Source: Deltaproteobacteria bacterium (GTDB lineage: Bacteria > Myxococcota_A > Polyangia > Polyangiales > Ga0077539). From it: 64,000 nucleotides of DNA. Location: assembly GCA_016704445.1 (NCBI GenBank), contig JADJAE010000008.1, forward strand, positions 62,001 to 126,000, given 5' to 3'. Within the stretch, counting starts at the first letter, position 1; the number at the start of each line of letters is the position of its first letter. A program made the translations under genes and the position numbers. The notes beneath the pieces are model-generated. The model did no database searches and was not told the origin of the DNA. It saw only the letters and a program-made list of their open reading frames with translations. Below are positions 25,135 through 34,759 of the stretch, one piece after another.

Positions 25135-26763
25135 ATGTCGTCGGCACTCGCGAGCCTGGGGCCCGGGGTGGTCTTCGCCCGGGATTTCCGCATCGTGCGT
25201 GCGCTGGCGGAGGGCGGGATGGGGGCCGTCTACGTGGCCGAGCAGCTCTCCTCGGGCAAGCTGCGAGCGCTGAAGGTGCTCAACCCCGACCTCGTCGCCG
25301 ACCCCTACAGCCGGGAGCAGTTCAGCCTGGAGGCCCGCATCGGAGGCCAGATCGGGAGCGGCCACGTCGTCGAGGTGATCGCCGCCGGGGTCGACGAGGA
25401 GACCGAGATCCCCTACCTCGCGATGGAACTCCTCGAAGGCGAAGACCTCGCCGACCTGCTCCACCGCCGGGGCAGGCTCCCGACGCACGAAGCCCTGGAG
25501 ATCTTCGAGCAGCTCGGCGACGCCCTGGCGGCCGCGCACCGCGCCGGGGTGATCCACCGCGACCTGAAGCCCCGCAACATCTTCGTCGCCCGCTCCAAGC
25601 TCCGGGGCATGCCCTTCGTGGTGAAGGTGCTCGACTTCGGCATCTCCAAGCTGATCACCCACAACGCCACCTCGGTGACCGTCACCCGGCAGCTCGGGTC
25701 GCCGCTCTTCATGGCCCCCGAGCAGGCGCGCTCGGGCGCCAAGCTTCGGCGCAGCACCGACGTCTGGCCCATGGGGCTGCTGGCCTACCTGCTCCTCACC
25801 GGCCGCCACTACTGGCGCTCGGTGGAGGGCGAGGGGGTCAGCCTCAACGCGCTCCTGATGGAGATCGCGGTGCACCCCATCGACCCGCCCGGGCTGCGGG
25901 TCATGGAGCAGGGGCTCGACCCGGGGCTGCTCCCCGCGGGCTTCGACGAGTGGTTTCTGCGCTGCGTCGAGCGCGACCCGGAGCGCCGCTTCGCCGACGC
26001 GGGAGAGGCCTCCGAGGCGCTGCGCTCGGTGCTTCGCAAGCGGCACGCGTCGATGATGGAGAGCGAGCCCACGGTGGTGCGGGTGCTGCCCGGCATGGCC
26101 ACGAGCGGCGCCTTTCCCATCGCGCCGTCGGGGCCGCGAGCGCGCGTCGAGACGCCGGTGTCGCAGCCCGTGTCGACGCCCTGGTCGGTCACCCAGAACC
26201 CCTCCGCCGCCTCCGCCGTCATCGGTCCGCCTCCGAGCGGGAGCTCCGCCGCCGTCGCGGCCGGGTCGTCGAAGCGCCGCTGGCCCGTCGCGGCCCTCGG
26301 GGGCCTCGCGCTGCTGGTGGTCGCGGCGGCGGTGCTGGCGCTGCGACGGGGCGACCCTCCGAGCGCCTCGACGGGCCAGCGGCGCTACGCCGAGCCTTCG
26401 GCGGCCGACGCCGCGGCGGAGGCGGCACCCGGTCAGCCGGCGCCTGTCGAGGTGGTCGTGGTGCAGCAGACCGTGGACGCGGGCGCGGCGACGGACGAGG
26501 GCGCGACGGAGCAGTCAGAGCCTGCTGCGCCGCCGGCGCACGTGGTTCGGAGGGCGACCGGGAGGATCACCGTGGGGGCCGACCCGCCTCGCTGCGAGGT
26601 GAGCGTCGACGGGCGCGTGGTGGGGCGATCGCCGGTGTTCAACCGGGTGGTCTCCGCGGGAGAGCACCGGGTGCGGTGCCGTCGGCCCGACGGGCGGGTG
26701 ATGCAGCGGGTGGTGAGGGTCCCGGGCGGGCGCGAGACCGAGGTGATCTTCCCGGCGGAGTGA
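25135..26763 (+). CDS. Serine/threonine protein kinase with PEGA tail
   Basis: 542 residues. The kinase domain covers about 20-290: Gly-loop LAEGGMGAVYV, Lys in ALKVL, catalytic loop HRDLKPRN, DFG, and MAPEQ. A Pro/Ser-rich linker precedes one membrane helix at about 385-403, so the kinase is cytoplasmic. The outer part ends in a PEGA domain (VGADPPRCEVSVDGRVVGRSPV). PEGA domains are small beta modules thought to bind envelope ligands. ATG 25135 was chosen because protein-like sequence starts there; in-frame codons upstream would run into the divergent MOSC promoter. Confidence 0.9.
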   Translation: MSSALASLGPGVVFARDFRIVRALAEGGMGAVYVAEQLSSGKLRALKVLNPDLVADPYSREQFSLEARIGGQIGSGHVVEVIAAGVDEETEIPYLAMELLEGEDLADLLHRRGRLPTHEALEIFEQLGDALAAAHRAGVIHRDLKPRNIFVARSKLRGMPFVVKVLDFGISKLITHNATSVTVTRQLGSPLFMAPEQARSGAKLRRSTDVWPMGLLAYLLLTGRHYWRSVEGEGVSLNALLMEIAVHPIDPPGLRVMEQGLDPGLLPAGFDEWFLRCVERDPERRFADAGEASEALRSVLRKRHASMMESEPTVVRVLPGMATSGAFPIAPSGPRARVETPVSQPVSTPWSVTQNPSAASAVIGPPPSGSSAAVAAGSSKRRWPVAALGGLALLVVAAAVLALRRGDPPSASTGQRRYAEPSAADAAAEAAPGQPAPVEVVVVQQTVDAGAATDEGATEQSEPAAPPAHVVRRATGRITVGADPPRCEVSVDGRVVGRSPVFNRVVSAGEHRVRCRRPDGRVMQRVVRVPGGRETEVIFPAE

Positions 26764-26777
26764 GCCGGAGGGGCGCT

Positions 26778-27443
26778 TCAGCCCTCGCGGCCGAAGAGGG
26801 CCCGGCGGGTCTCGGGTTCGAGCGAGTGCATCACCGCGTCGAGGGCCGCGGCGCGCGCCACGAGGTCGCTGGGGATGGGCATCTTCGAGGTGTCGATCCA
26901 GAGCGTCGGGGCGGGCGGGGTCTCGTGCCAGGTGAGGTAGCCCGCGCGCAGCTTGCGGATGTACGCGGGGGGGATGCCCGACTCCATGGAGCGCGCCCGG
27001 CTGCGGATGCGCCGCAGGATGGTGCGAAGGTCGGCGTCGAGGCAGATGAGCCGGTCGGGGCGGGGCAGCGCGCCGAAGAGGCGGTCGTAGAGCTGCTCGT
27101 AGAGGCAGAACTCCAGCGGGTCGACGGTGATGCGCGCGAAGATGAGGTTCTGCTGCGGGGTGAAGTCCGTCACCACCGAGCGACCGACGGAGAGCAGCGC
27201 CTCGATCTCGCGCACCTGGTCGACCCGCTGCGTGAGAAACGACACCTCCGTCTGGAAGCCCCAGCGCTTGATGCCGTCGGGCCCGTAGAAGCGCTCGAGG
27301 AAGGCGTTGTCGCCGAAGCGCTCCGGGACGAAGAGCGCCCCGGTGCGGCGCGCCACCACCTCCGCGAGCGTGCTCTTGCCCACGCCGATGGGACCAACAC
27401 AGGCGATCCAGGTTCCTCGCTCCATCGCAACGGGGCGCGACAT
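26778..27443 (-). CDS. Deoxynucleoside kinase family protein
   Basis: 221 residues. The P-loop GPIGVGKST lies at about 17-25, the family acid motif in VPERFGDNAFLERFYG follows, and an ERS-like lid segment (RSRARSMESGIP) comes later. It would phosphorylate deoxynucleosides (for example deoxyadenosine or deoxyguanosine) for salvage. The specificity residues are not certain enough to say which. ATG 27443 and ATG 27425 are both possible. It is convergent with the kinase gene, 14 bases apart, and divergent from the DUF4398 gene. Confidence 0.85.
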   Translation of the reverse strand: MSRPVAMERGTWIACVGPIGVGKSTLAEVVARRTGALFVPERFGDNAFLERFYGPDGIKRWGFQTEVSFLTQRVDQVREIEALLSVGRSVVTDFTPQQNLIFARITVDPLEFCLYEQLYDRLFGALPRPDRLICLDADLRTILRRIRSRARSMESGIPPAYIRKLRAGYLTWHETPPAPTLWIDTSKMPIPSDLVARAAALDAVMHSLEPETRRALFGREG

Positions 27444-27533
27444 AGCAGAGACGCCGCGTGCGATGGGAGTTTCCGCCCACGGGCCACGCAGCGTCGTTGA
27501 CCCTCTTTGTTTCGCTGGGGTAGCGTCCGCGCG

Positions 27534-27822
27534 GTGCTTCGGTTCGCCGTGATCGTCGGGTGTCTCTCCTTTGCCGCCGCCGCCAGCGGGTGCGGCCCGG
27601 TGCTGTACATGGTCAACCTCTCCGGCGCGCAGCACGCCGTCGAGGAGGCCCGCCAGGCCGGTGGGCCGCAGCGAGCTCCCTACGAGTACCACTTCGCCCT
27701 CGAGCACCTTCGCAAGGCCCAGGAGTTCGCGGGCACCGCGGAGTACCAGGACGCCGTGGACATGGCATCGGTCGCCGAGGACTACGGCAACCGCGCACGA
27801 GAGATCGCCCGGGGCCGAGCCA

Positions 27823-27839
<17 letters not shown>
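27534..27839 (+). CDS. DUF4398-like lipoprotein
   Basis: 101 residues from a GTG at 27534 (a TTG at 27507 is also in frame). The signal peptide LRFAVIVGCLSFAAAASGC ends in a lipobox. The mature part is helical (AQHAVEEARQAG, then EYHFALEHLRKAQEFAG, then ASVAEDYGNRAREIA), as in DUF4398 lipoproteins that regularly precede OmpA-type genes. It overlaps the OmpA gene by 17 bases, so the two are translated together and probably sit together at the outer membrane, near peptidoglycan. Confidence 0.75.
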
Positions 27840-28914
<1,075 letters not shown>

Positions 28915-29049
28915 TCACGACGCCTCGCACCTGCGCCGCGCAGGGTCGTTGGCGTCGGGGCGAAACCGTGTAGGATGCCGCCGCCCGATCGCCGACGGGG
29001 ACGCACCCGGTTGTCCGCGGCGCTCCCCTGGAAACCCAACGAGCAAAGT

Positions 29050-30682
29050 ATGAGCTGGCAACGGACCGCAGTCTTCCTGGCCGCCCTGGCCTTCGTCCCC
29101 TCCACCGCGAACGCACAGCAGGGTCCCCGTGACCGCGCCGCGCGCTCGCTCATCACCGACGCGGTGGAGGAGTACCAGAACCTCGAGATCGACCGCTCCC
29201 TCGAGCGCCTCCAGAACGCCGTGCGCACCTGCGCCAACAACGGCTGTTCGCCCGCGATGACCGCGCGCGTCCACATGGCGATCGGCATCGTGCAGGTCGG
29301 CGGCCAGCAGAACACCACCGCCGGCGTCGAGTCGATGGTGCGGGCGCTGCAACTCGACGCCAACGCCCAGCCCGACGCGATGCTCGTCACGCCGGAAATC
29401 AGCGCGGCCTTCCGCCAGGCGCAGGGCCAGGTCGCCGGCGGCGGCCGCACCCCGCCGGTCAACACCCCCCCGGTCAACACCCCGCGGCGTCCGAGCTCCG
29501 GCGGTGAGCTCCTCCACACGCCCGCCCCCGAGCAGCTCGCCAACACCCCGCTGCCCGGTCTATGTCGAGCCGAGCGCGACCTTCTCCGTCGAGCACGTCT
29601 ACGTCTATTACAAGGGCAACGGCATGCGCTCCTTCGAGCGCCGGGAGATGAGCCGGGCGGCCAATGGCTACGGCGCGGAGATCCCCTGCGCCGCCATGAT
29701 CGCCCCGTCGATGGAGTACTACGTCACCGCCGTCGACGCGAACACCCAGGTCGTCGCGACCGTCGGCAGCGAGACCTCGCCGGTGCAGGTTGCCATCGTC
29801 GCCCGCCGCTCTCACCCGGCGCCCTCCCTCCCCGGCCGCACGCCGCCGGAGACCTGCGCGGCCGACACCGAGGAGTGCCCCCCGGGCATGACCGGTCCGC
29901 AGTGCCGCACGCGCCCCGCGGCGCGGGGCAACCGCGGCCTCGGCGACCCCTGCGCCTCCAACGACGAGTGCGGCGAGGGCCTGCACTGCGACGCGGGCGC
30001 CTGCGGCGTCGGCGAGGCCAGCTCCACCGAGCCCACGGAGCCTACCGACCCCAACGCGGTGCGCACCTCGCGCTTCTCCTTCGACCTCGGCGGCGGCATC
30101 GGCGCGGCCTTCCTCACCGGTCGGCCCTCCTACGCCGAGCAGCGCCTGCTCGTGAACTCCTCGGGGCAGGTCATCCGCCGCGACTGCGGCGACGTCGTCT
30201 GCTACCAGACCATCGACCCGGGCTTCGCGCCGACCTTCTTCCTCGCGGCCAACGTCCGCTACAACTTCACCCCGCGCATCGGCGCGGCGGTCGTGGCGCG
30301 CTTCCAGTTCGACGCCGCCCCGTGGACCATCCCCGCCACGACGGGCGGCTCTGCGCGCAGCAACCCCTTCGCCAACCTCCTGTTGATGGCGCGCGCCTAC
30401 TACGCCTTCACGCCCCACGGCTTCGCCAGCAGCGGCTTCGTCGCCAGCGCCTTCGCCGGCGGCGGCGTCGGGCAGATCGAGCCCAAGCCCGCGCTCCCGG
30501 CCAACGAGACCCGCGACGGCGCCCACGTGCTCTCGGGCTACGGCAACGCCCACGCCGGCGCGCGCGTCGAGTACGCCGTCCGCAACGGCTTCCACGCCGG
30601 CGCCGAGGTCGCGCTCCAGTTCATGTTCCCGACCTTCCTGTTCAACATCGACACGACGGTCTTCCTCGGCTTCCACCTGTAG
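29050..30682 (+). pseudogene. Outer-membrane beta-barrel protein, one frameshift near 29555
   Basis: A single gene appears split by one extra G in the GG at 29555-29556. The first frame gives a signal peptide (ending STANAQ), helical sequence and a Pro/Asn-rich linker ending in NTPLP. The second frame continues with VYVEPSATFSVEHVYVYYKG. Deleting one G joins them seamlessly to give about 543 residues. The middle has a Cys-rich EGF-like patch (DPCASNDECGEGLHCDAGAC). The C-terminus is a beta-barrel ending in FLGFHL. A beta-barrel envelope role is inferred. Given other single-base indels in G/C runs here, a sequencing error is more likely than a dead gene. Confidence 0.72.
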
Positions 30683-30701
30683 AAGCCGCCGCGGCGCCCG
30701 C

Positions 30702-31646
30702 TCACCCCCGCCGGTGCGCCGCGATCGCGGCCAGCATCTCCGCGAGGAGGTTGGCCGCGAGCAGGCAGGTCACCCCGTTGACGTCGAAGTCCGGCGACAC
30801 CTCCATCACGTCGCAGCCCACCACCCGCAGCGCCTTCGTGGCGCGCACCATCGCCAGCGCCTGCCAGGAGAAGAAGCCTCCCGGCACCGGGGTGCCCGTC
30901 CCCGGAGCCATCGACGGGTCGACCGCGTCGACGTCGAAGCTCACGTAGTACGGCCCCGTCTTGGGCAGCGCCTCGATGCGGGCGATCACCCCGTCGAGGT
31001 CGCGGTGCACGTCCTCCGCGGTCAGCACCGTGAAGCCCGCCTTCCTGGCGAAGGCCAGGTCGTCGCGCGTCGAGAAGGGGCCGCGGATGCCGATCTGCAG
31101 CACGTCCGCGGGTCGCAGCAGCCCCTCCTCCGCCATGTTGCGAAAGACGGTGCCGTGGTGCGGGTCGATGCCCCACGCCGGGGGGTAGGTGTCGCTGTGC
31201 GCGTCGAAGTGCACCAGCCCGAGCGGGCCGTGCACCTTCGCGAGCGCGCGGATCACCGGCAGCGAGCAGGTGTGGTCGCCCCCGATGACCGCCGGGACGG
31301 CGCCCGCCGCGACGATCTCCGCCACGCGGGCCTCGATGCGAGAGAGCGACAGGGCCATGTCCATCGGGACGCAGGCCACGTCACCGCCGTCGGCGCAGCG
31401 CAGCGACTCGAAGAGGTCGATGTCGGGGTCGGGGTGGAAGCCCCGGGTGAGCGCGCTCGCCAGGCGCACCCCGCGAGGGCCGAAGCGGGCGCCGGGGCGG
31501 TAGGTGGTGCCGCCGTCGAAGGGGGCGCCGATGATGAGCGCGTCGACGTCCGCGGGGTCGGCGTGCACCGGCAGCCGAAGGAAGGTCGACACCCCGGCGA
31601 AGCGAGGAACCTCCCGCGGCGACACAGGCTTGAACGCGTCGGTCAT
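30702..31646 (-). CDS. Agmatinase-family ureohydrolase
   Basis: 314 residues. Binuclear manganese enzyme family that splits guanidino groups to release urea. All metal motifs are present: GGDHTCSL, HFDAHSDTY and SFDVDAVDPS; PGTGTPVPGG follows. Agmatinase (agmatine to putrescine) is the commonest activity, but relatives act on guanidine, guanidinobutyrate or guanidinopropionate, and substrate cannot be read here. A strong ribosome site lies 8-14 bases upstream of the ATG. It is convergent with the beta-barrel gene. Confidence 0.9.
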   Translation of the reverse strand: MTDAFKPVSPREVPRFAGVSTFLRLPVHADPADVDALIIGAPFDGGTTYRPGARFGPRGVRLASALTRGFHPDPDIDLFESLRCADGGDVACVPMDMALSLSRIEARVAEIVAAGAVPAVIGGDHTCSLPVIRALAKVHGPLGLVHFDAHSDTYPPAWGIDPHHGTVFRNMAEEGLLRPADVLQIGIRGPFSTRDDLAFARKAGFTVLTAEDVHRDLDGVIARIEALPKTGPYYVSFDVDAVDPSMAPGTGTPVPGGFFSWQALAMVRATKALRVVGCDVMEVSPDFDVNGVTCLLAANLLAEMLAAIAAHRRG

Positions 31647-31653
31647 GGGCGAA

Positions 31654-31660
31654 TCCTCCT
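31654..31660 (-). promoter_or_regulatory. Ribosome binding site of the ureohydrolase gene
   Basis: AGGAGGA on the minus strand, about eight bases before the ATG at 31646. It confirms that start. Confidence 0.7.
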
Positions 31661-31680
31661 TCTCGGGGTGGGGTGGTGGT

Positions 31681-32826
31681 CTATGCGATGCGGTAGCGCA
31701 GCAGCCGGCACTCGATGTCGCCGTTGTAGAGCTCCACCTCCATCTCCGGCGTGAGCCCGAGGTTGCGCTGCACCAGCGGGTTGCCCGAGATCAGCAGCAC
31801 CGTGCTCCCGTGCATGGTGCGAAGCGCGTCGCCCCACTGGCGGAAGAAGCCCGCGAGCTGCAGCGGCTGCGCGGCGAGCCTCCCCCCGTAAGGGGGATCG
31901 GCCACCACCCACGCGGGCCCGTCCTCCTCGCGGTAGCTGCGCGCGTCGCGGCGCTGCACCGTGACCGCGCCCGCGACGCCCGCCGAGGCGAGGTTCTGCG
32001 CCGTGGCGTCGACCGCCGCGGGCGAGACGTCCGTCGCGAGGATCTTCACCGGGCACTCGGTGAGCACCGCCGCGTTGGCGGCCTCCAGCAGCGACTCCCA
32101 CGCCGTCGACTGCGCCGCGTCGAAGCCCGGCCAGCGCTCGAAGCCGAAGCGGCGACGCAGCCCCGGCGCCACCCGGCAGGCGATCATCGCCGCCTCGATG
32201 GCGACGGTCCCGGCGCCGCACACCGGGTCGATGAGGTCGCTCGTGGCGTCCCAGCCCCCGATGCGCAGCACCGCCGCGGCGAGGTTCTCCTTCATCACCG
32301 CGTCGACCGTCGCCACGCGGTAGCCGCGCTTGTGCAGCGCCTCGCCCGCGAGGTCGAGGTAGACCGTGGCCTCGTCCTTCACCAGGCGCACCACCACCGA
32401 GACGTCAGGGTCGCGAGGATCGACGTCGGGCCGGCTGCCGTGCAGGTCGCGGATCGAGTCGACGATGGCGTCCTTGGTCTTGAGCGCGATGAACTGCGAG
32501 TGCGTGAGCTGCGAGCTGCGGCACGTCGCCGACACCGAGAGCGTGTGCTTCGGGCTCGAGTGCTCGTCCCAGCCGAGCGCCCGCACGCCGTCGTAGAGCG
32601 CCTGCTCTCCCTTCGCCGGGAAGCGCCCGCGCTCCAGCAGCACCCGCATCGCGATGCGGCTGTGGAGGCAGGCGCGCATCCCGTCCGCGAGGGCGCCCTC
32701 GAAGTGCACTCCCCCGCGGTCGGCGCGCACGTGCCAGAAGCGCATCGAGCGCAGCTCGTCCCGCAGCGCGGGCTCGGTGCCCTTCGCCGCCGTCGCGAAG
32801 AACCGTAGCGGCCCCGGACCGCTCAC
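31681..32826 (-). CDS. THUMP-domain class I RNA methyltransferase (RlmL/TrmN-like)
   Basis: 381 residues. An N-terminal THUMP-type RNA-binding part (FFATAAKGTEPALRDEL) precedes a Rossmann methyltransferase. Motif I is DPVCGAGTVAIEAAMIA. The catalytic motif is ADPPYGGR, the DPPY form typical of N2-guanine methylation of rRNA or tRNA. It lacks the second methyltransferase domain of E. coli RlmKL. It starts with GTG at 32826, overlapping the end of the M3 peptidase gene by four bases, so the two are co-translated. Confidence 0.85.
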   Translation of the reverse strand: MSGPGPLRFFATAAKGTEPALRDELRSMRFWHVRADRGGVHFEGALADGMRACLHSRIAMRVLLERGRFPAKGEQALYDGVRALGWDEHSSPKHTLSVSATCRSSQLTHSQFIALKTKDAIVDSIRDLHGSRPDVDPRDPDVSVVVRLVKDEATVYLDLAGEALHKRGYRVATVDAVMKENLAAAVLRIGGWDATSDLIDPVCGAGTVAIEAAMIACRVAPGLRRRFGFERWPGFDAAQSTAWESLLEAANAAVLTECPVKILATDVSPAAVDATAQNLASAGVAGAVTVQRRDARSYREEDGPAWVVADPPYGGRLAAQPLQLAGFFRQWGDALRTMHGSTVLLISGNPLVQRNLGLTPEMEVELYNGDIECRLLRYRIA

Positions 32827-34673
32827 GCGCCCCGGCCGATCCAGGCCTCGAAGTCGTCGGCCATGCGCTCGAAGGATCCGCCCTCGGTGGTGCCGATCAC
32901 CTCGCGGCCGTGCACCACGCGCACGGTCACGTCGAGCTCCACGGGGCCCGTCTGCGGGGCGATCGTGGGCAGCTTCGCGACGGCCGCGCGCGCCTGCGCC
33001 ACGGCCTCGTCGACGCTCAGGTTGCAGTTGGCCACGATGGCGTCCGCGGAGAGGGCGGAGCCGGTGAGCGCGCGCAGCGTGTCGTTGAAGGTCTTGGCGT
33101 TGCCGGGCGCCCAGTAGTGCTTCGCGAGGTCGGGGCCGACCCTGGGGTTGTCGACCAGGTGGCCGTCGCGCCCGAGGAAGAAGGCCCGCGTCTGGTGCAC
33201 CGCCATCTCGGCCATCACATAGCCGTGGTAGTAGGCGCTCGCCTCGCCCGCGAGCAGGTGCGGCACCGCCAGCACCGGGCGCGTGCCCGCGGAGAGCCCC
33301 TGAAGCTCCACCTCCACCGCGCGAAACATCGCCAGCACCGCCTCGGGCTGCAGCGCCTCGTCGGACATCTCGTAGAGCCGCCGCTCGGCCATCGGGATCG
33401 TCAGCATCGCGCGCACGTCCCACGGCCGCATCGGCTGCGCCTCGGAGATGGCCTCCTCGATGAGCGACTGCGGGATGGGGTTTCCCTCCCCGTCGGTGAG
33501 GTAGCGCGCGCGCCAGTCGGGGTCTTCGAGCAGCGAGTCCATGAACATCGACTGCGTCTCGGCGTAGGCCACCGAGGTCGGGGCGAACTCCTGGGCGAAG
33601 CACGGCGCGTCGCTCTCGATGTTGCTGAAGTGCGCCGCGTGGCCGCCTTCGTGGAAGAGCGTCTCGGTCGCGCGCAGCCCGCTGCCCACCGCGCCGCGCA
33701 CGGCGTTGGCGGTGAAGTTGATGCGCGCCGGGCGCCAGGTGCCCGCGTCGCGGAAGCCCACCCCGGGGCCGTGCATGAAGCCGTTCTCGTACTTGCCCGC
33801 GCGGTCGACGAGGTCGAGCGTGAGCGTGGCGCCGCGAAACTTCACCCCGAGCCCGGCGAAGGAGCTGCCCCAGCGGCGCACCGCGGGGCCGAAGCCGAAG
33901 TACGGGTCGAGCGCCGCGGCCAGCTTGCCGGCGCGGAGGAAGAGGAAGTTCCATGGGTCGAGGGCGCCTTCGCCGTGGCGCTTCGCGAAGGAGGCGAGCT
34001 CCGCGCGGGTGCGCTCGGCGGTGCGGGCGGCGAGGTCGTCGAGGGCGCCGAAGAGCTCAGCCTTGGTCATGCGCTCGACGGTGTGAACCCGCCACGCGTA
34101 GTAGTCCGAGTGGCCCAGCATCCGGCCGAGCTGGTTGCGCTTTCGCACCACGTCGAGGAAGCCGTGCTCCAGCACGAAGGCCTCGATCGAGCGCAGGCCC
34201 TCGTAGGCGGCGCGGCGGCGCGCGGGGTCGGGGTCGTTGCGCATCATCAGCGAGAGCTTGTTGCTGCCCGCCGCCTCGAAGGCGCCGGTCGCCGGGTCGA
34301 TGTAGCCAAGCTTCATCCCGCCGCGCACCCGCTGCAGCTCGCCCTCCATGTGCACGATCTCCTCGGAGAGCGCGCGCGCCTCCGGGCTCTCGATGCTGTT
34401 CGCGGCGAAGAGGGCGATCCACCCGTCGAGCACGTGCTGCTGCTGGGGGGTACCCTCGCGCGTCGCCCGAAGGTCGCGCAGCCGGCGCAGGGCCGTCGGG
34501 TCCTGGAGGAAGCGGTTCATCCCGATCTCCGCGGCGGACAGCGCCTTCTGCGCGGCCTCCGGGTCGTCGGCGATGCCCATCTTCGCGGACCAGAACAGGT
34601 CTTCCTTGGTGGTGTGGAGCTGGAGGAATTCCTCCTGCAGCGAGCGCAGCGTCGAGGCCAGTGATGTGGTCAT
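32823..34673 (-). CDS. M3-family zinc oligopeptidase
   Basis: 616 residues. The zinc motif HEGGH lies at 341-345 (TLFHEGGHAAHF), followed by an E-rich segment with the third ligand region (APTSVAYAETQSMFMDSLL). The rest is helical, as in thimet/oligoendopeptidase F enzymes that trim short peptides in the cytosol. There is no signal peptide from the ATG at 34673; longer in-frame sequence upstream crosses the divergent kinase promoter. It shares an 86-bp upstream region with the kinase at 34760. Confidence 0.85.
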   Translation of the reverse strand: MTTSLASTLRSLQEEFLQLHTTKEDLFWSAKMGIADDPEAAQKALSAAEIGMNRFLQDPTALRRLRDLRATREGTPQQQHVLDGWIALFAANSIESPEARALSEEIVHMEGELQRVRGGMKLGYIDPATGAFEAAGSNKLSLMMRNDPDPARRRAAYEGLRSIEAFVLEHGFLDVVRKRNQLGRMLGHSDYYAWRVHTVERMTKAELFGALDDLAARTAERTRAELASFAKRHGEGALDPWNFLFLRAGKLAAALDPYFGFGPAVRRWGSSFAGLGVKFRGATLTLDLVDRAGKYENGFMHGPGVGFRDAGTWRPARINFTANAVRGAVGSGLRATETLFHEGGHAAHFSNIESDAPCFAQEFAPTSVAYAETQSMFMDSLLEDPDWRARYLTDGEGNPIPQSLIEEAISEAQPMRPWDVRAMLTIPMAERRLYEMSDEALQPEAVLAMFRAVEVELQGLSAGTRPVLAVPHLLAGEASAYYHGYVMAEMAVHQTRAFFLGRDGHLVDNPRVGPDLAKHYWAPGNAKTFNDTLRALTGSALSADAIVANCNLSVDEAVAQARAAVAKLPTIAPQTGPVELDVTVRVVHGREVIGTTEGGSFERMADDFEAWIGRGA

Positions 34674-34759
34674 TGGGAGGGCAAAACCGTACCACACGGC
34701 CTCAGCTCCCTCACGCGACCCTTGCGCCTGCACCGAGGCTCCCCATACGCTCGCGCCTC

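Noticed and set aside
28975..30948. Continuation of the beta-barrel gene's first frame beyond 29560
   Set aside because: After the frameshift the peptide is Arg/Pro-rich and non-homologous. The second frame holds the true barrel and ends at 30682.
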